Source of the DNA: UBA1205 sp045598105
GTDB taxonomy: Bacteria > Bacteroidota > Bacteroidia > Bacteroidales > WCHB1-69
DNA: 64,000 bases
NCBI GenBank assembly: GCA_045598105.1
Contig: JAZLLK010000007.1
Coordinates: forward strand, 1 to 64,000
Direction of reading: 5' to 3'
Shown: one piece after another, positions 26,488 to 35,120 of the stretch
Numbering within the stretch: position 1 is the first letter of the stretch
How the letters are laid out: the number at the start of each line of letters is the position of its first letter
Position numbers and translations under genes: made by a program
Notes under the pieces: generated by a model
What the model was told of the DNA's origin: nothing
What the model saw: only the letters and a program-made list of their open reading frames with translations
Databases searched by the model: none

Positions 26488-26617
26488 TAAAAAAAAACGA
26501 TATGAAAACGGGAATGCTGCCTATAATATTTTTGTGTGATTTTTATGCTTTTAATAAAATTTTATTGAATTTGCACGAAATTTGTATTACCACTTTCTGT
26601 ACTTTATTAATCATGTT

Positions 26618-27874
26618 ATGCAAGGAAGAAAAATAAAGGTTTTACACATATTGAATCGGTTTAATTTGGGTGGTCCCACCTATTATGCCGTGTATCTTAC
26701 CAAATTTTTGCCCAATAATTTTGAGGCACGCCTTATAGGCGGAGTAAAGGACGAGCAGGAAGGTACTTCCGAATATGTTACCGAGCAGTATGGTGTGGAG
26801 CCTATAGTATTGGATTCTATGCATCGGTCTATAGGATTTAGTGATATTAAAGCGTATAGAGAGGTAAAAGCCATTATTAAGCAATATCAGCCGGATATAG
26901 TGCACACGCATGCGGCCAAGGCCGGTTTTTTAGGTAGGGTGGCAGCACGGCGTTGTGGGGTACCGGTAATAATGCACACATTTCATGGTCACGTGTTTGA
27001 TAAGTATTTTAGTGTCGGCAAGTCAAATTTTTACCAAATGCTGGAGCGAATGTTAGCCGGCATATCCACTAAAATTATTGCATTGAGTGAGCAGCAGCGT
27101 TGTGATTTGGTAGAAAAATATCATATATGCTCTAATGATAAAATAGACGTAATACCTTTAGGCCTTGATTTGGACAAATATGTGGAAAACAGGGATGAAA
27201 AGCGAGTTTCATTCCGTTCTGCCTATGGAATAGGCCCTGATGAAGTGGCTATAGGTATAGTGGGTCGTTTGGCTCTTATTAAGAATCATTATATGTTTTT
27301 GCAAGCCATGCAAATGGTGAAGCGGCAGGCTACTAAAAAGATAAAGTTATTCATAGTAGGTGATGGTGAGGAGCATAGGCATATAGAGGAGTGGTGTGAG
27401 AATTTTGGTTTTAGTTATGCTAATTATAATGCATCGCAGGGCGGTACATGTCCGCAGGCCGATGTAATACTCACCTCATGGATAAAAGACGTAAGTGAAG
27501 TATATGCCGGGGTAGATATAGTGTCGCTCACTTCTCTTAATGAAGGTACTCCCGGCAGCCTTATAGAGGCTCAGGCCGCTGACAAGCCCATAGTGGCTAC
27601 CCGTGTAGGCGGCGTAGCTGACATAGTGGAGGAGGGCGTTACCGCCTTATTGGTAGAAAGCGGTAATGCTGAAGAGTATGCTCATAAAATGCTTTCATTG
27701 GTAGAAGATGAAGGTTTACGTCATAAATTATCCGGTCAGGGGAGTAAATATGCCTTGTCACATTACGGTTACAGACAGTTAGCTAAGAATATGTCTCAGC
27801 TATATATGTACTTGTTTACTCATGTTGAATCATCACAGTATACTGAGGTAGCTGTTTGCAAGGAGAGTATGTAG
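26618..27874 (+). CDS. Glycosyltransferase family 4
   Basis: A cytoplasmic retaining glycosyltransferase with the GT-B fold, 418 residues. The N-terminal domain opens with VLHILNRFNLGGPTYY, a donor-independent GT4 motif, and contains the HTHAAKAGFLGR segment; the C-terminal domain has IGIVGRLALIKNH and the E-x7-E motif EGTPGSLIE, the hallmark of the family. Donor and acceptor are unknown; surface polysaccharide synthesis is likely. The start is taken at the ATG at 26618, because the longer frame needs a TTG codon and no Shine-Dalgarno helps decide. The last 59 bases overlap the 3' end of the convergent nuclease-like gene. Confidence 0.87.
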   Translation: MQGRKIKVLHILNRFNLGGPTYYAVYLTKFLPNNFEARLIGGVKDEQEGTSEYVTEQYGVEPIVLDSMHRSIGFSDIKAYREVKAIIKQYQPDIVHTHAAKAGFLGRVAARRCGVPVIMHTFHGHVFDKYFSVGKSNFYQMLERMLAGISTKIIALSEQQRCDLVEKYHICSNDKIDVIPLGLDLDKYVENRDEKRVSFRSAYGIGPDEVAIGIVGRLALIKNHYMFLQAMQMVKRQATKKIKLFIVGDGEEHRHIEEWCENFGFSYANYNASQGGTCPQADVILTSWIKDVSEVYAGVDIVSLTSLNEGTPGSLIEAQAADKPIVATRVGGVADIVEEGVTALLVESGNAEEYAHKMLSLVEDEGLRHKLSGQGSKYALSHYGYRQLAKNMSQLYMYLFTHVESSQYTEVAVCKESM

Positions 27875-28247
27875 TGCCCTGTTTTTCAAAAATCATAAGG
27901 TTGTGTCCGTTAGCCAATATAATATAGGGGGCATGCAGTATGCTGTTATATACTGATGCCTGTAGTAATGTATTGTCGCTTATATTCACGGTGGGTGCTT
28001 TGCATTCTACCAAGGCTATGTAGCGGTCGCGGTGTAGTATTACCAGGTCGTAGCGACGGGTAAGTCCGTTATAGTTTATTTTTTTTTCTATGGCAATAGC
28101 CATAGGCGGAACTTGAAGAGTGTGTATAAAATATGCTATAATGCTTTGTCGCACCCCTTCTTCGGGTGTGAGGGCTACATGTTTGCGGCGTATGGGGTCG
28201 TATATTTTCTTTTTGCCGTCAGGCAAAGTGTATATTTTGAACGGCAT
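27816..28247 (-). CDS. HsdR N-terminal-like PD-(D/E)XK domain protein
   Basis: A 143-residue stand-alone copy of the domain found at the N-terminus of type I restriction HsdR subunits. The nuclease core is visible as RRYDLVILHRDRYIALVECKA: an Asp, then about 12 residues, then E-x-K. No methylase or specificity subunit is nearby, so it is not part of a restriction system; small proteins of this kind are widespread in Bacteroidota, with unknown function, possibly DNA repair. The ATG begins right after the MoxR stop (0-nt gap), so it is the last gene of the guaB operon. Its 3' end overlaps the glycosyltransferase gene. Confidence 0.8.
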   Translation of the reverse strand: MPFKIYTLPDGKKKIYDPIRRKHVALTPEEGVRQSIIAYFIHTLQVPPMAIAIEKKINYNGLTRRYDLVILHRDRYIALVECKAPTVNISDNTLLQASVYNSILHAPYIILANGHNLMIFEKQGTTYSPCKQLPQYTVMIQHE

Positions 28248-29225
28248 TTATTTTAAGTCTTCTATGAATTGTGCTATAATGGTGTTAATGTGAATGTTAT
28301 CGGCTTCTGCACGATAGTTTTTTACTATACGGTGTCCCATTACGCTATAGGCTACGGCTTGTATATCTTCTATATCAGGTGAAAATTTACCATTGAGCAC
28401 TGCATTACATTTGGCGGCTATTACCAAATTTTGGGAGCATCGCGGACCTGCGCCCCAAGCTAAATATTGGTCTGTCCAGGCATGAGCTCCGGAAGTGTGA
28501 GGGCGGGTGAGTGATGATAATTTTACTGCATATTGGTACACATTGTCGGCTACAGGAATGCGTTGTAGCAGTTGTTGAAAATATATTATTTCTTCCAATG
28601 ACATTACCTGTTGCGGTTCGGCCATATGCCCGTTAATAGTGGATTTTACTATAGCTATTTCTTCATTAAAGGAGGGGTAGTCTAAATACACGTTGAACAT
28701 AAATCGGTCCAGCTGAGCTTCGGGTAGCGGGTAGGTTCCTTCCTGTTCTATGGGGTTTTGAGTGGCTAATACAAAGAAGGGATTAGGTAAAAGGTATGTA
28801 TTGCCGGCCATAGATACGCTGCGTTCCTGCATGGCTTCCAGCAAAGCTGATTGTGTTTTGGGCGGGGTACGGTTAATTTCGTCGGCCAATATTATATTGG
28901 CAAATATGGGACCTTTTACAAATTTGAATTGCCGGTTTTCATCTAATATTTCGGTACCCATAATGTCGCTTGGCATAAGGTCGGGTGTGAATTGAATACG
29001 GTTATAGCTTAGTCCTATTGATTTGGCTATGGTGGTAATCATAAGGGTTTTGGCCAGGCCGGGTACGCCTATAAGCAGAACGTGTCCGCGGCTGAATATG
29101 GTAATGAGTATATTTTTTATGGCGTCGTTTTGTCCTACTATTACTTTACCTACTTCACGGCTAAGGGTTTGGTATTGGTCGCAAAACGATATTATGGCTT
29201 CTTTGTCGGAGTTATATTGTATCAT
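28248..29225 (-). CDS. MoxR family AAA+ ATPase
   Basis: A 325-residue AAA+ chaperone-like ATPase. Walker A reads GVPGLAKT, Walker B IILADEINR, and the sensor motifs ATQNPIEQEGTYPLPEAQLDRF are those of the MoxR/RavA class. Members usually work with a VWA-domain protein and help mature metalloenzymes or cell-surface complexes; in Bacteroidota they often head bat (aerotolerance) clusters. Here no VWA or Bat gene follows; instead it closes a run of PPIase chaperone genes, suggesting a role in envelope protein maturation. It is 9 nt downstream of the SurA-like gene. Confidence 0.93.
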   Translation of the reverse strand: MIQYNSDKEAIISFCDQYQTLSREVGKVIVGQNDAIKNILITIFSRGHVLLIGVPGLAKTLMITTIAKSIGLSYNRIQFTPDLMPSDIMGTEILDENRQFKFVKGPIFANIILADEINRTPPKTQSALLEAMQERSVSMAGNTYLLPNPFFVLATQNPIEQEGTYPLPEAQLDRFMFNVYLDYPSFNEEIAIVKSTINGHMAEPQQVMSLEEIIYFQQLLQRIPVADNVYQYAVKLSSLTRPHTSGAHAWTDQYLAWGAGPRCSQNLVIAAKCNAVLNGKFSPDIEDIQAVAYSVMGHRIVKNYRAEADNIHINTIIAQFIEDLK

Positions 29226-29234
29226 GATATTGCT

Positions 29235-30602
29235 TTAATTATTTATGCCCCAGTCTTTCAGAAATTGACAATCGTTAAATTCATCGGCTAAATGAATGTG
29301 GGTATATTTCACTTTATTGTTAATCCATTTGAGCAATGTTTTTTGCTTTTTATCTTCCTGGGCGGCATTTTTAATTTTTTCGTAGTCGTCTATCAGGTTA
29401 GCGGTGTGAGCATCTCTTTTGGCTGTAAGGCATACTATATGGTAGGCCTGATTACCGGCTTCGGTAATGGTGGCTTGTGGGCGGGTGTATTGTCCTGTGG
29501 TATAGTTTTCTATGGCGTACATGGCTGTTTTGTCATATTCCATAAGTTGTTCCTGTGAAAATGCGTACGATGAGGTGTAGGGGTTTACCACTTTACCTCC
29601 ATTAATGCGGGTAGGGTCATCGGAGTAGAGGCGGGCAGCGGAGTCAAAGGGAATGTGGTTTTGGGTAATGAGGGTGTGTATGCTGTCTAAATAGTCTTTG
29701 GCTTCCATGAGGGCTTCTATGGAAGGCTTAGGTCGTATGAGTATATGAGCCACGTTAATGCTTTCGCCTCGGCGGTCCAGCATTTTTATTATATGGTATC
29801 CGGCTTCGGTTTCTACCACCGGTGATATTTCACCAGGGCGAAGGGCGTAGGCAGCAGCTTCAAATTCGGGGTAGAGTTCACCACGGGAGGTAAAGCCTAT
29901 ATCGCCGCCTTTGCCGGCGCTGCCGGGGTCTTCGGAATACATACGGGCAAAGGTGCTAAAGTTTTCTCCTTTGAGTGAGCGGGAACGAAATTCTTCCAAC
30001 TTTTCTTTTATGCTTATTTTTTCGGCATCGCTTATCTTGGGGGTTTTTACTATGTGAGCCAACTCGTATTCGGTAGGTATAACAGGTATGCTGTCAGCAG
30101 GTATGCTGTTGTAATAGTCTTTTACCTCCTGGCTTATTACGTTTATATTGGCCGTAATGCTGCGTTGGGCTTCTTCGGCCAGCATATCTTCTTTCAGTTG
30201 TTCACGGGAATCTGCTTTTATTTCAGCCAGACTTTTACCGTAGTATGTTTCCAGCTTTTTGGCGTCACCGCCCATACGCATTATTTGCATTTTAAGGTTA
30301 TAGTCCAAGCGGTCTTCCACTTGCTGGTCGGTAATAACTATGCTATCCAGTTCAGCCTGATGTACCAATAGTTTTTGGAACAATAATTGTTCCATTATGC
30401 TGCACACCTCCTCATTGTCAATTTCCATGGTGTAGTATCCGGTAGCGTATTTATAGGCCTGTATGGCATATTCAAGGTCTGAACGGGTAATAATGTGGTC
30501 GCCTATGGTGGCTATAATTTCATCTATTACCACGTTGTTTTGAGCCGATGCGGTTATGGGTAATATGGCTGATAATAGTATGATATAAAAATATTTTTTC
30601 AT
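29235..30602 (-). CDS. surA: SurA-like periplasmic peptidyl-prolyl isomerase
   Basis: A 455-residue periplasmic chaperone that helps outer-membrane proteins fold. After a signal peptide (ITASAQN cleavage) comes a SurA-N-like helical domain (residues 25-165) and a parvulin domain (about 170-280: ELAHIVKTP, SEDPGSAGKGGDIGF, EAGYHIIKML). A second parvulin-like segment (NVAHILIRP, YSDDPTRINGGKV) follows but is less well conserved. The arrangement matches SurA. It is the fourth gene of the guaB operon, after two related chaperone genes, and only 12 nt from the preceding one. Confidence 0.85.
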   Translation of the reverse strand: MKKYFYIILLSAILPITASAQNNVVIDEIIATIGDHIITRSDLEYAIQAYKYATGYYTMEIDNEEVCSIMEQLLFQKLLVHQAELDSIVITDQQVEDRLDYNLKMQIMRMGGDAKKLETYYGKSLAEIKADSREQLKEDMLAEEAQRSITANINVISQEVKDYYNSIPADSIPVIPTEYELAHIVKTPKISDAEKISIKEKLEEFRSRSLKGENFSTFARMYSEDPGSAGKGGDIGFTSRGELYPEFEAAAYALRPGEISPVVETEAGYHIIKMLDRRGESINVAHILIRPKPSIEALMEAKDYLDSIHTLITQNHIPFDSAARLYSDDPTRINGGKVVNPYTSSYAFSQEQLMEYDKTAMYAIENYTTGQYTRPQATITEAGNQAYHIVCLTAKRDAHTANLIDDYEKIKNAAQEDKKQKTLLKWINNKVKYTHIHLADEFNDCQFLKDWGINN

Positions 30603-30614
30603 CTTTTCTAAGTG

Positions 30615-31448
30615 TTAATATAGTATTTCTCCGTTCTTTTGGGCCTTTTCCATGGCTTTAGTGCGGAGCTGATTCAGCATGTTTACCTGTTTTTCTTTTA
30701 AGAGTATATCTGTTATGTTATTTTGTACTATTGATAGGGGGGCTAAGGTCTCTTTGGTTTTAAAGTCCAATATTTGAACCATATATATATAATCGGAATC
30801 GTTGAATACCAATTCGGTTTCTCCATTTTTGAATTTTGTTTCATTGTACAGGGTGAGTGGTATTTCTTTCAATATATCTTCATAGAGTAGCCATTGATTT
30901 TGCATATAATAGTTTTCGGCGTTATTCATGCATATATTTTCCATTTGTTTTTCTTCCTGAGCGGTACGTGTTTTAAAGAATAGTTTTTGTGCTTTTTCTA
31001 TGTTTGGGGTGTTGATGGAAAATTTGATAAAATGTAGTTTTATTGCATTTTGTGCCAGCATGAATTTGTCAGGGTGGGTTTTATAGTAGGCTAGTATTTC
31101 ATCTTGAGATATCATGTTTTTAGTTACATGATTATTCAGGTATTTGGTTTCAAATGCGTGTATGGTAAGGGCGTTTCGGTAGTTTTCTATTTCATGATCA
31201 AAGTTCATTTCCCCGGGGGTAAGGTAGTGTTCTGCTTCGTGAAGCATTACCTGTTCCTGTATCCAGCCTTGAAGGTGTTGTTGGGTTAAAGCAATGCTGT
31301 CGTTGGCGGAGTAGGCGGGCAGCATTGCTTGTAATTCACTCAACGATAATTCTTTGTCATACACTCTTACCACTATGGTATTAGAGCGTTTGCAGGCGCA
31401 ACAAGTCGCAATAAGTATGCTTACCAATGCTATTATGCGCTTTTTCAT
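30615..31448 (-). CDS. SurA/PpiC-like lipoprotein lacking a recognisable parvulin domain
   Basis: A 277-residue predicted lipoprotein (hydrophobic core, lipobox ATC-C near residue 18-20) whose N-terminal part (residues 25-140) has the helical SurA-N pattern and whose C-terminus resembles a chaperone tail, but no GGDLG/HI-type parvulin motifs are present. It therefore looks like a holdase that has lost isomerase activity. It sits exactly between two genes with parvulin domains, 2 nt from the upstream stop and 12 nt from the next gene, and probably forms part of a three-component chaperone set. Start at 31448 rather than 31490 because the signal peptide starts here. Confidence 0.7.
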   Translation of the reverse strand: MKKRIIALVSILIATCCACKRSNTIVVRVYDKELSLSELQAMLPAYSANDSIALTQQHLQGWIQEQVMLHEAEHYLTPGEMNFDHEIENYRNALTIHAFETKYLNNHVTKNMISQDEILAYYKTHPDKFMLAQNAIKLHFIKFSINTPNIEKAQKLFFKTRTAQEEKQMENICMNNAENYYMQNQWLLYEDILKEIPLTLYNETKFKNGETELVFNDSDYIYMVQILDFKTKETLAPLSIVQNNITDILLKEKQVNMLNQLRTKAMEKAQKNGEILY

Positions 31449-31450
31449 GT

Positions 31451-33457
31451 TTATTTTATTAATTGGTATATGGTGTCTTTGTCCACCCATATAGGAGTGT
31501 TGCGGTGCAGCTCTTCTATCCAGTCTTTTTCCAGTTTGTCCTGGTAGGCCGATATTACTATACCTTTTATTTCTTTGAGCGGTTTGGGTGATGGTTGCAG
31601 TATTTGCAGGGGCTTATAGAATACCATTTCCGGTGCGGATACGTAAAGCGGATTGTTTTGTATCATGTCATCGGCTATGGAGTTTTGGCCCTTAGAGAAA
31701 ATGACGGTATCGGTTACTACGGTTACGTTCTTTTTGTTAAATTTGTTGTTAATATTGTTAATATCTTTATTGGCAGCCAGGTATTTTTGAATTTTGGCAG
31801 CGGTAGCGTCATCCACACATTTTATTCTGAGAGCCTGTACTCGCACGGGGTATAAATATCGGTTTTTGATGTTTTGGTAGAATTGTTCTAAGCCTATGCT
31901 GTCGTTTTCTGATTTACGCCATATTTTTTCCTCACTCAGTTCGTATATGAGTATGCCTTCTTTGTATTCTTTCATCAAATTGGCAAATTCGGGGTATTTG
32001 CTTTCCAACTTACTATTTTCCAATTCGGTAGCTGCATGTCCTATAAAGCGTTGGTATGCGTAGTTTACCAAGGGTTTCAACTCGGAGGTGTCCATATTGG
32101 TAAACGGATATTTTTCCAAATGGAGCGCAAAGTCGTGTTGGGTATAGGTTTTACCTGCTAATACAAACATATCTTTATTCAGTTGGCTTACCATGTCGGC
32201 GGTAAATTTTCCCACAAATATATTGGAGTCAAGGGCGGTATAGAATTCTTCTACGGGTTTTAGTCCTTTTTTAGGCAGTATTTCTTTAAATCCGTTTTCT
32301 TTCTTTACTCTTTCCACAAACGCTTCTTTGCTTTTATTGGAGCGGGTATCACGCATTATTCTGCTTTTAACCATGTTGCGGGTTTCTTTATTAATTTCTA
32401 TAGGAACTACTTCGGTTACCTTTATAATGTGCCATCCATACATGGTTTTAACAGGTTGAGAGTATTCTCCTTTTTTCAAATTGTATAGGGGGGCTATAAA
32501 GTTGCCTTCAAATCGGTTACAACCGAATAGAGGTAATTCGTTATTGGTAACGGTTTCACCCAAATATTTGGTGCGTGCGGCTTCAAAGTCCATACCATTT
32601 TGCAGGTCAGCATAGGCTTCCCGTATTTTGGCTTCCACTTCTTTGGCGTTGGCTGCGCGTTCGGCATCGTTTAGGTTTACGTTTCTATTGAACGGGAGCA
32701 GTATTTGGGTAGCTTTACGTTTGCCCAGTGCCGGTTTTTTGTCATGAACGTATATAAGGTGATAGCCAAATTCCGAGCGGATCGGCATAGACAATTGGCC
32801 TACAGGGGTATTATATGCTCCGCATTCAAATGAGTATATCATGTCAAAGGCGGTAAAGTAGCCTAAGTCGCCATGATTGCCGTATTGAATAATTTTTCCT
32901 CCGGCGGAGCGTTTGTCCTTAGCTGAGGGGTCGTCTGATTCTTCTTGTGCCAGGGTGGCAAAGTCTTCACCTTTGAGTATGCGGTTACGCAGACTTATAA
33001 TGGCATTGTATGCTGCCAGGGTATCGGCAGGGGATGCGTCAGGTTTTACCTGCTTAAGTATGTGTGATACGCGTACATCCCATTGCATACGTTCCAAGGC
33101 TTCATTAATAATTTTTTCATCCACTTCTTTGTCGGTGAGATATTGGGCGGCTGCCTGTTCACGGTATCCGGCCAATTCATTTTGCAGGCGGACAATGGTA
33201 TCCAATTTCATGTCCAATGCCTGAGCGTATTTAAGGCGGAAGTTAACATAGAGGTCTATATAGCTGTCTATGTCGCTTTTGCTTACTTTGCTCAAATCAT
33301 TGTTTTTGGCGTAGGTGCTGCAAAATTCGGAATAGCGTATGGAGTCATTCCCCAGTGCTATTACTACGGGGTCAGCTTTTTGTGTTTGAGCGGACACCGT
33401 AATTGTTATTATACAAAGTGTGATAATAGCTAATGATTTGAATACGTTTTTATTCAT
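31451..33457 (-). CDS. Large PpiC/PpiD-like periplasmic PPIase with two parvulin domains
   Basis: A 668-residue exported foldase. Signal peptide ends near TVSAQT; a SurA/PpiD-type helical region is followed by two parvulin domains, at about residues 125-240 (VSHILKQV, SDDPSAKDKRSAGGKI, GYHLIYVHD) and 245-350 (ATQILLPF, WHIIKVTEV), then a long C-terminal region of about 300 residues with the chaperone helices and no known domain. The first gene after guaB in the operon, it heads a tandem of three related chaperone genes. In P. gingivalis a comparable triple locus exists. Confidence 0.88.
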   Translation of the reverse strand: MNKNVFKSLAIITLCIITITVSAQTQKADPVVIALGNDSIRYSEFCSTYAKNNDLSKVSKSDIDSYIDLYVNFRLKYAQALDMKLDTIVRLQNELAGYREQAAAQYLTDKEVDEKIINEALERMQWDVRVSHILKQVKPDASPADTLAAYNAIISLRNRILKGEDFATLAQEESDDPSAKDKRSAGGKIIQYGNHGDLGYFTAFDMIYSFECGAYNTPVGQLSMPIRSEFGYHLIYVHDKKPALGKRKATQILLPFNRNVNLNDAERAANAKEVEAKIREAYADLQNGMDFEAARTKYLGETVTNNELPLFGCNRFEGNFIAPLYNLKKGEYSQPVKTMYGWHIIKVTEVVPIEINKETRNMVKSRIMRDTRSNKSKEAFVERVKKENGFKEILPKKGLKPVEEFYTALDSNIFVGKFTADMVSQLNKDMFVLAGKTYTQHDFALHLEKYPFTNMDTSELKPLVNYAYQRFIGHAATELENSKLESKYPEFANLMKEYKEGILIYELSEEKIWRKSENDSIGLEQFYQNIKNRYLYPVRVQALRIKCVDDATAAKIQKYLAANKDINNINNKFNKKNVTVVTDTVIFSKGQNSIADDMIQNNPLYVSAPEMVFYKPLQILQPSPKPLKEIKGIVISAYQDKLEKDWIEELHRNTPIWVDKDTIYQLIK

Positions 33458-33496
33458 TTTATTTCTTTTATATAATTTTTTAACTGTTTTTTTTTG

Positions 33497-34972
33497 CTAT
33501 CTTGAATAGTTAGGAGCTTCGCTGGTAATGGTAACATCGTGGGGATGGTTTTCAGTAACGCCGGCACCGGTAACTTTTACAAAGCGGGCTTTTTGTAAGT
33601 CTGTTATGGTGCGGCTGCCTGTGTAGCCCATACCGGCGCGAAGGCCGCCTATCATTTGGTATATCACTTCCGACAGGGTGCCTTTATAAGGGACTCTGCC
33701 TACTATACCTTCAGGTACCAGTTTCTTTATATCATCCTGGTCGTCTTGAAAGTAGCGGTCTTTAGAGCCTTTTTGCATGGCGTCCAGTGAGCCCATGCCT
33801 CGGTATGATTTGTATTTACGGCCTTCAAATATAATGGCTTCCCCGGGTGATTCTTCTACGCCTGCCAGCAGGGAACCGGCCATAATTGAAGAAGCGCCTG
33901 CGGCCAATGCTTTTACTATATCGCCGCTATAGCGTATACCGCCATCGGCTATTACGGGTATGCCCGAGCCTCTTAAGGCTTTGGATACATTGTATACGGC
34001 AGCCAATTGAGGAACGCCTACGCCGGCAATAATGCGGGTGGTGCATATTGACCCCGGTCCTATACCTACTTTTACGGCATCGGCACCGCATTTGGCCAAA
34101 TCCAAAGCGGCTTCAGGGGTGGCAATGTTACCCGTGATGAGTTGTATGGAAGGATAGTCACGCTTTATCAGCTTGGCATGGTCCATTACATTTTTGCTAT
34201 GCCCGTGGGCGGTGTCTAATACTATGGCATCTACGCCGGCACGATAGAGGGCATCTACCCGTTCCATGGTGTCTTTAGCGGTGCCTACGGCAGCGGCTAC
34301 ACGCAAGCGACCCATATCATCTTTACAGGCATTAGGGCGGGCTTTTATTTTTATGATGTCTTTATAAGTGATAAGCCCTACCACACAATAGTTTTTATCT
34401 ACTACAGGCAATTTTTCTATTTTGTGCTCCTGAAGTATTTCCGCAGCCTGCTCAAAACTGGTGAATTCACTTATGGTAATTACGTCTTTAGTCATTATTT
34501 CTTTAATAGGCCGGCTGTTATCACGTTCAAAACGGAGGTCACGATTGGTCACTATACCTTGCAACTTTGAATTGGCATCTACTACAGGAATACCTCCTAT
34601 ATGGTATTCTTTCATTACCTGATTGGCCTGACCTACGGTGGCATCTATATTAATAGTAATAGGATTGATAATCATGCCGTTTTCAGCACGCTTTACTTTC
34701 ATTACTTCGGTGGCTTGAGCATTTATGGGCATGTTTTTATGTATTACACCTATACCGCCTTCCTGTGCTATGGCTATAGCCAGCTGTGATTCGGTAACGG
34801 TATCCATACCGGCTGATACTATGGGTATGTTCAATTTAATGTTACGGGTAAACATAGTGGATAAGTTTACTTCCCGAGGTAGCACTTCGCTGTATGACGG
34901 TACTAATAATACGTCATCATAAGTGTAGCATTCGCCTATAAATTTCTCTTTTTCAAATTCAAACGACATCAT
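33497..34972 (-). CDS. guaB: Inosine-5'-monophosphate dehydrogenase
   Basis: Converts IMP to XMP with NAD+, the committed step of guanine nucleotide synthesis. The 491-residue enzyme has a TIM barrel interrupted by two CBS domains (about residues 90-205: MIINPITINIDATVGQ and ITISEFTSFEQAAEIL). The catalytic Cys is in GPGSICTTRI, and the mobile flap motif and IMP-binding GGIRYSGDIVKALA are intact. The start at 34972 is preferred over 35002 because an AAAGGAAT sequence lies 6 nt before this ATG. Heads the operon with three chaperone genes, MoxR and the nuclease-like gene. Confidence 0.96.
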   Translation of the reverse strand: MMSFEFEKEKFIGECYTYDDVLLVPSYSEVLPREVNLSTMFTRNIKLNIPIVSAGMDTVTESQLAIAIAQEGGIGVIHKNMPINAQATEVMKVKRAENGMIINPITINIDATVGQANQVMKEYHIGGIPVVDANSKLQGIVTNRDLRFERDNSRPIKEIMTKDVITISEFTSFEQAAEILQEHKIEKLPVVDKNYCVVGLITYKDIIKIKARPNACKDDMGRLRVAAAVGTAKDTMERVDALYRAGVDAIVLDTAHGHSKNVMDHAKLIKRDYPSIQLITGNIATPEAALDLAKCGADAVKVGIGPGSICTTRIIAGVGVPQLAAVYNVSKALRGSGIPVIADGGIRYSGDIVKALAAGASSIMAGSLLAGVEESPGEAIIFEGRKYKSYRGMGSLDAMQKGSKDRYFQDDQDDIKKLVPEGIVGRVPYKGTLSEVIYQMIGGLRAGMGYTGSRTITDLQKARFVKVTGAGVTENHPHDVTITSEAPNYSR

Positions 34973-35053
34973 ATCTATTCCTTTTTTTATTAGAAAATTC
35001 ATGTATAATAAGCCTGAAATAAGGCTATGTTATTACCTATATATATTAAAATA

Positions 35054-35061
35054 CAAAGGTA
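35054..35061 (-). promoter_or_regulatory. -7 promoter box TACCTTTG of the guaB operon
   Basis: Perfect box with the A9-TGA extension on the minus strand. The guaB start is about 80 nt downstream. Confidence 0.65.
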
Positions 35062-35120
35062 TCATTTTTTTTTGTGTTATGGCGGATATGATTGCCAAAA
35101 AAAATGAATAAAAATGCAGA

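Noticed and set aside
27816..28247. Type I restriction system
   Set aside because: Only a stand-alone HsdR N-terminal-like domain is present; no HsdM, HsdS or helicase part.
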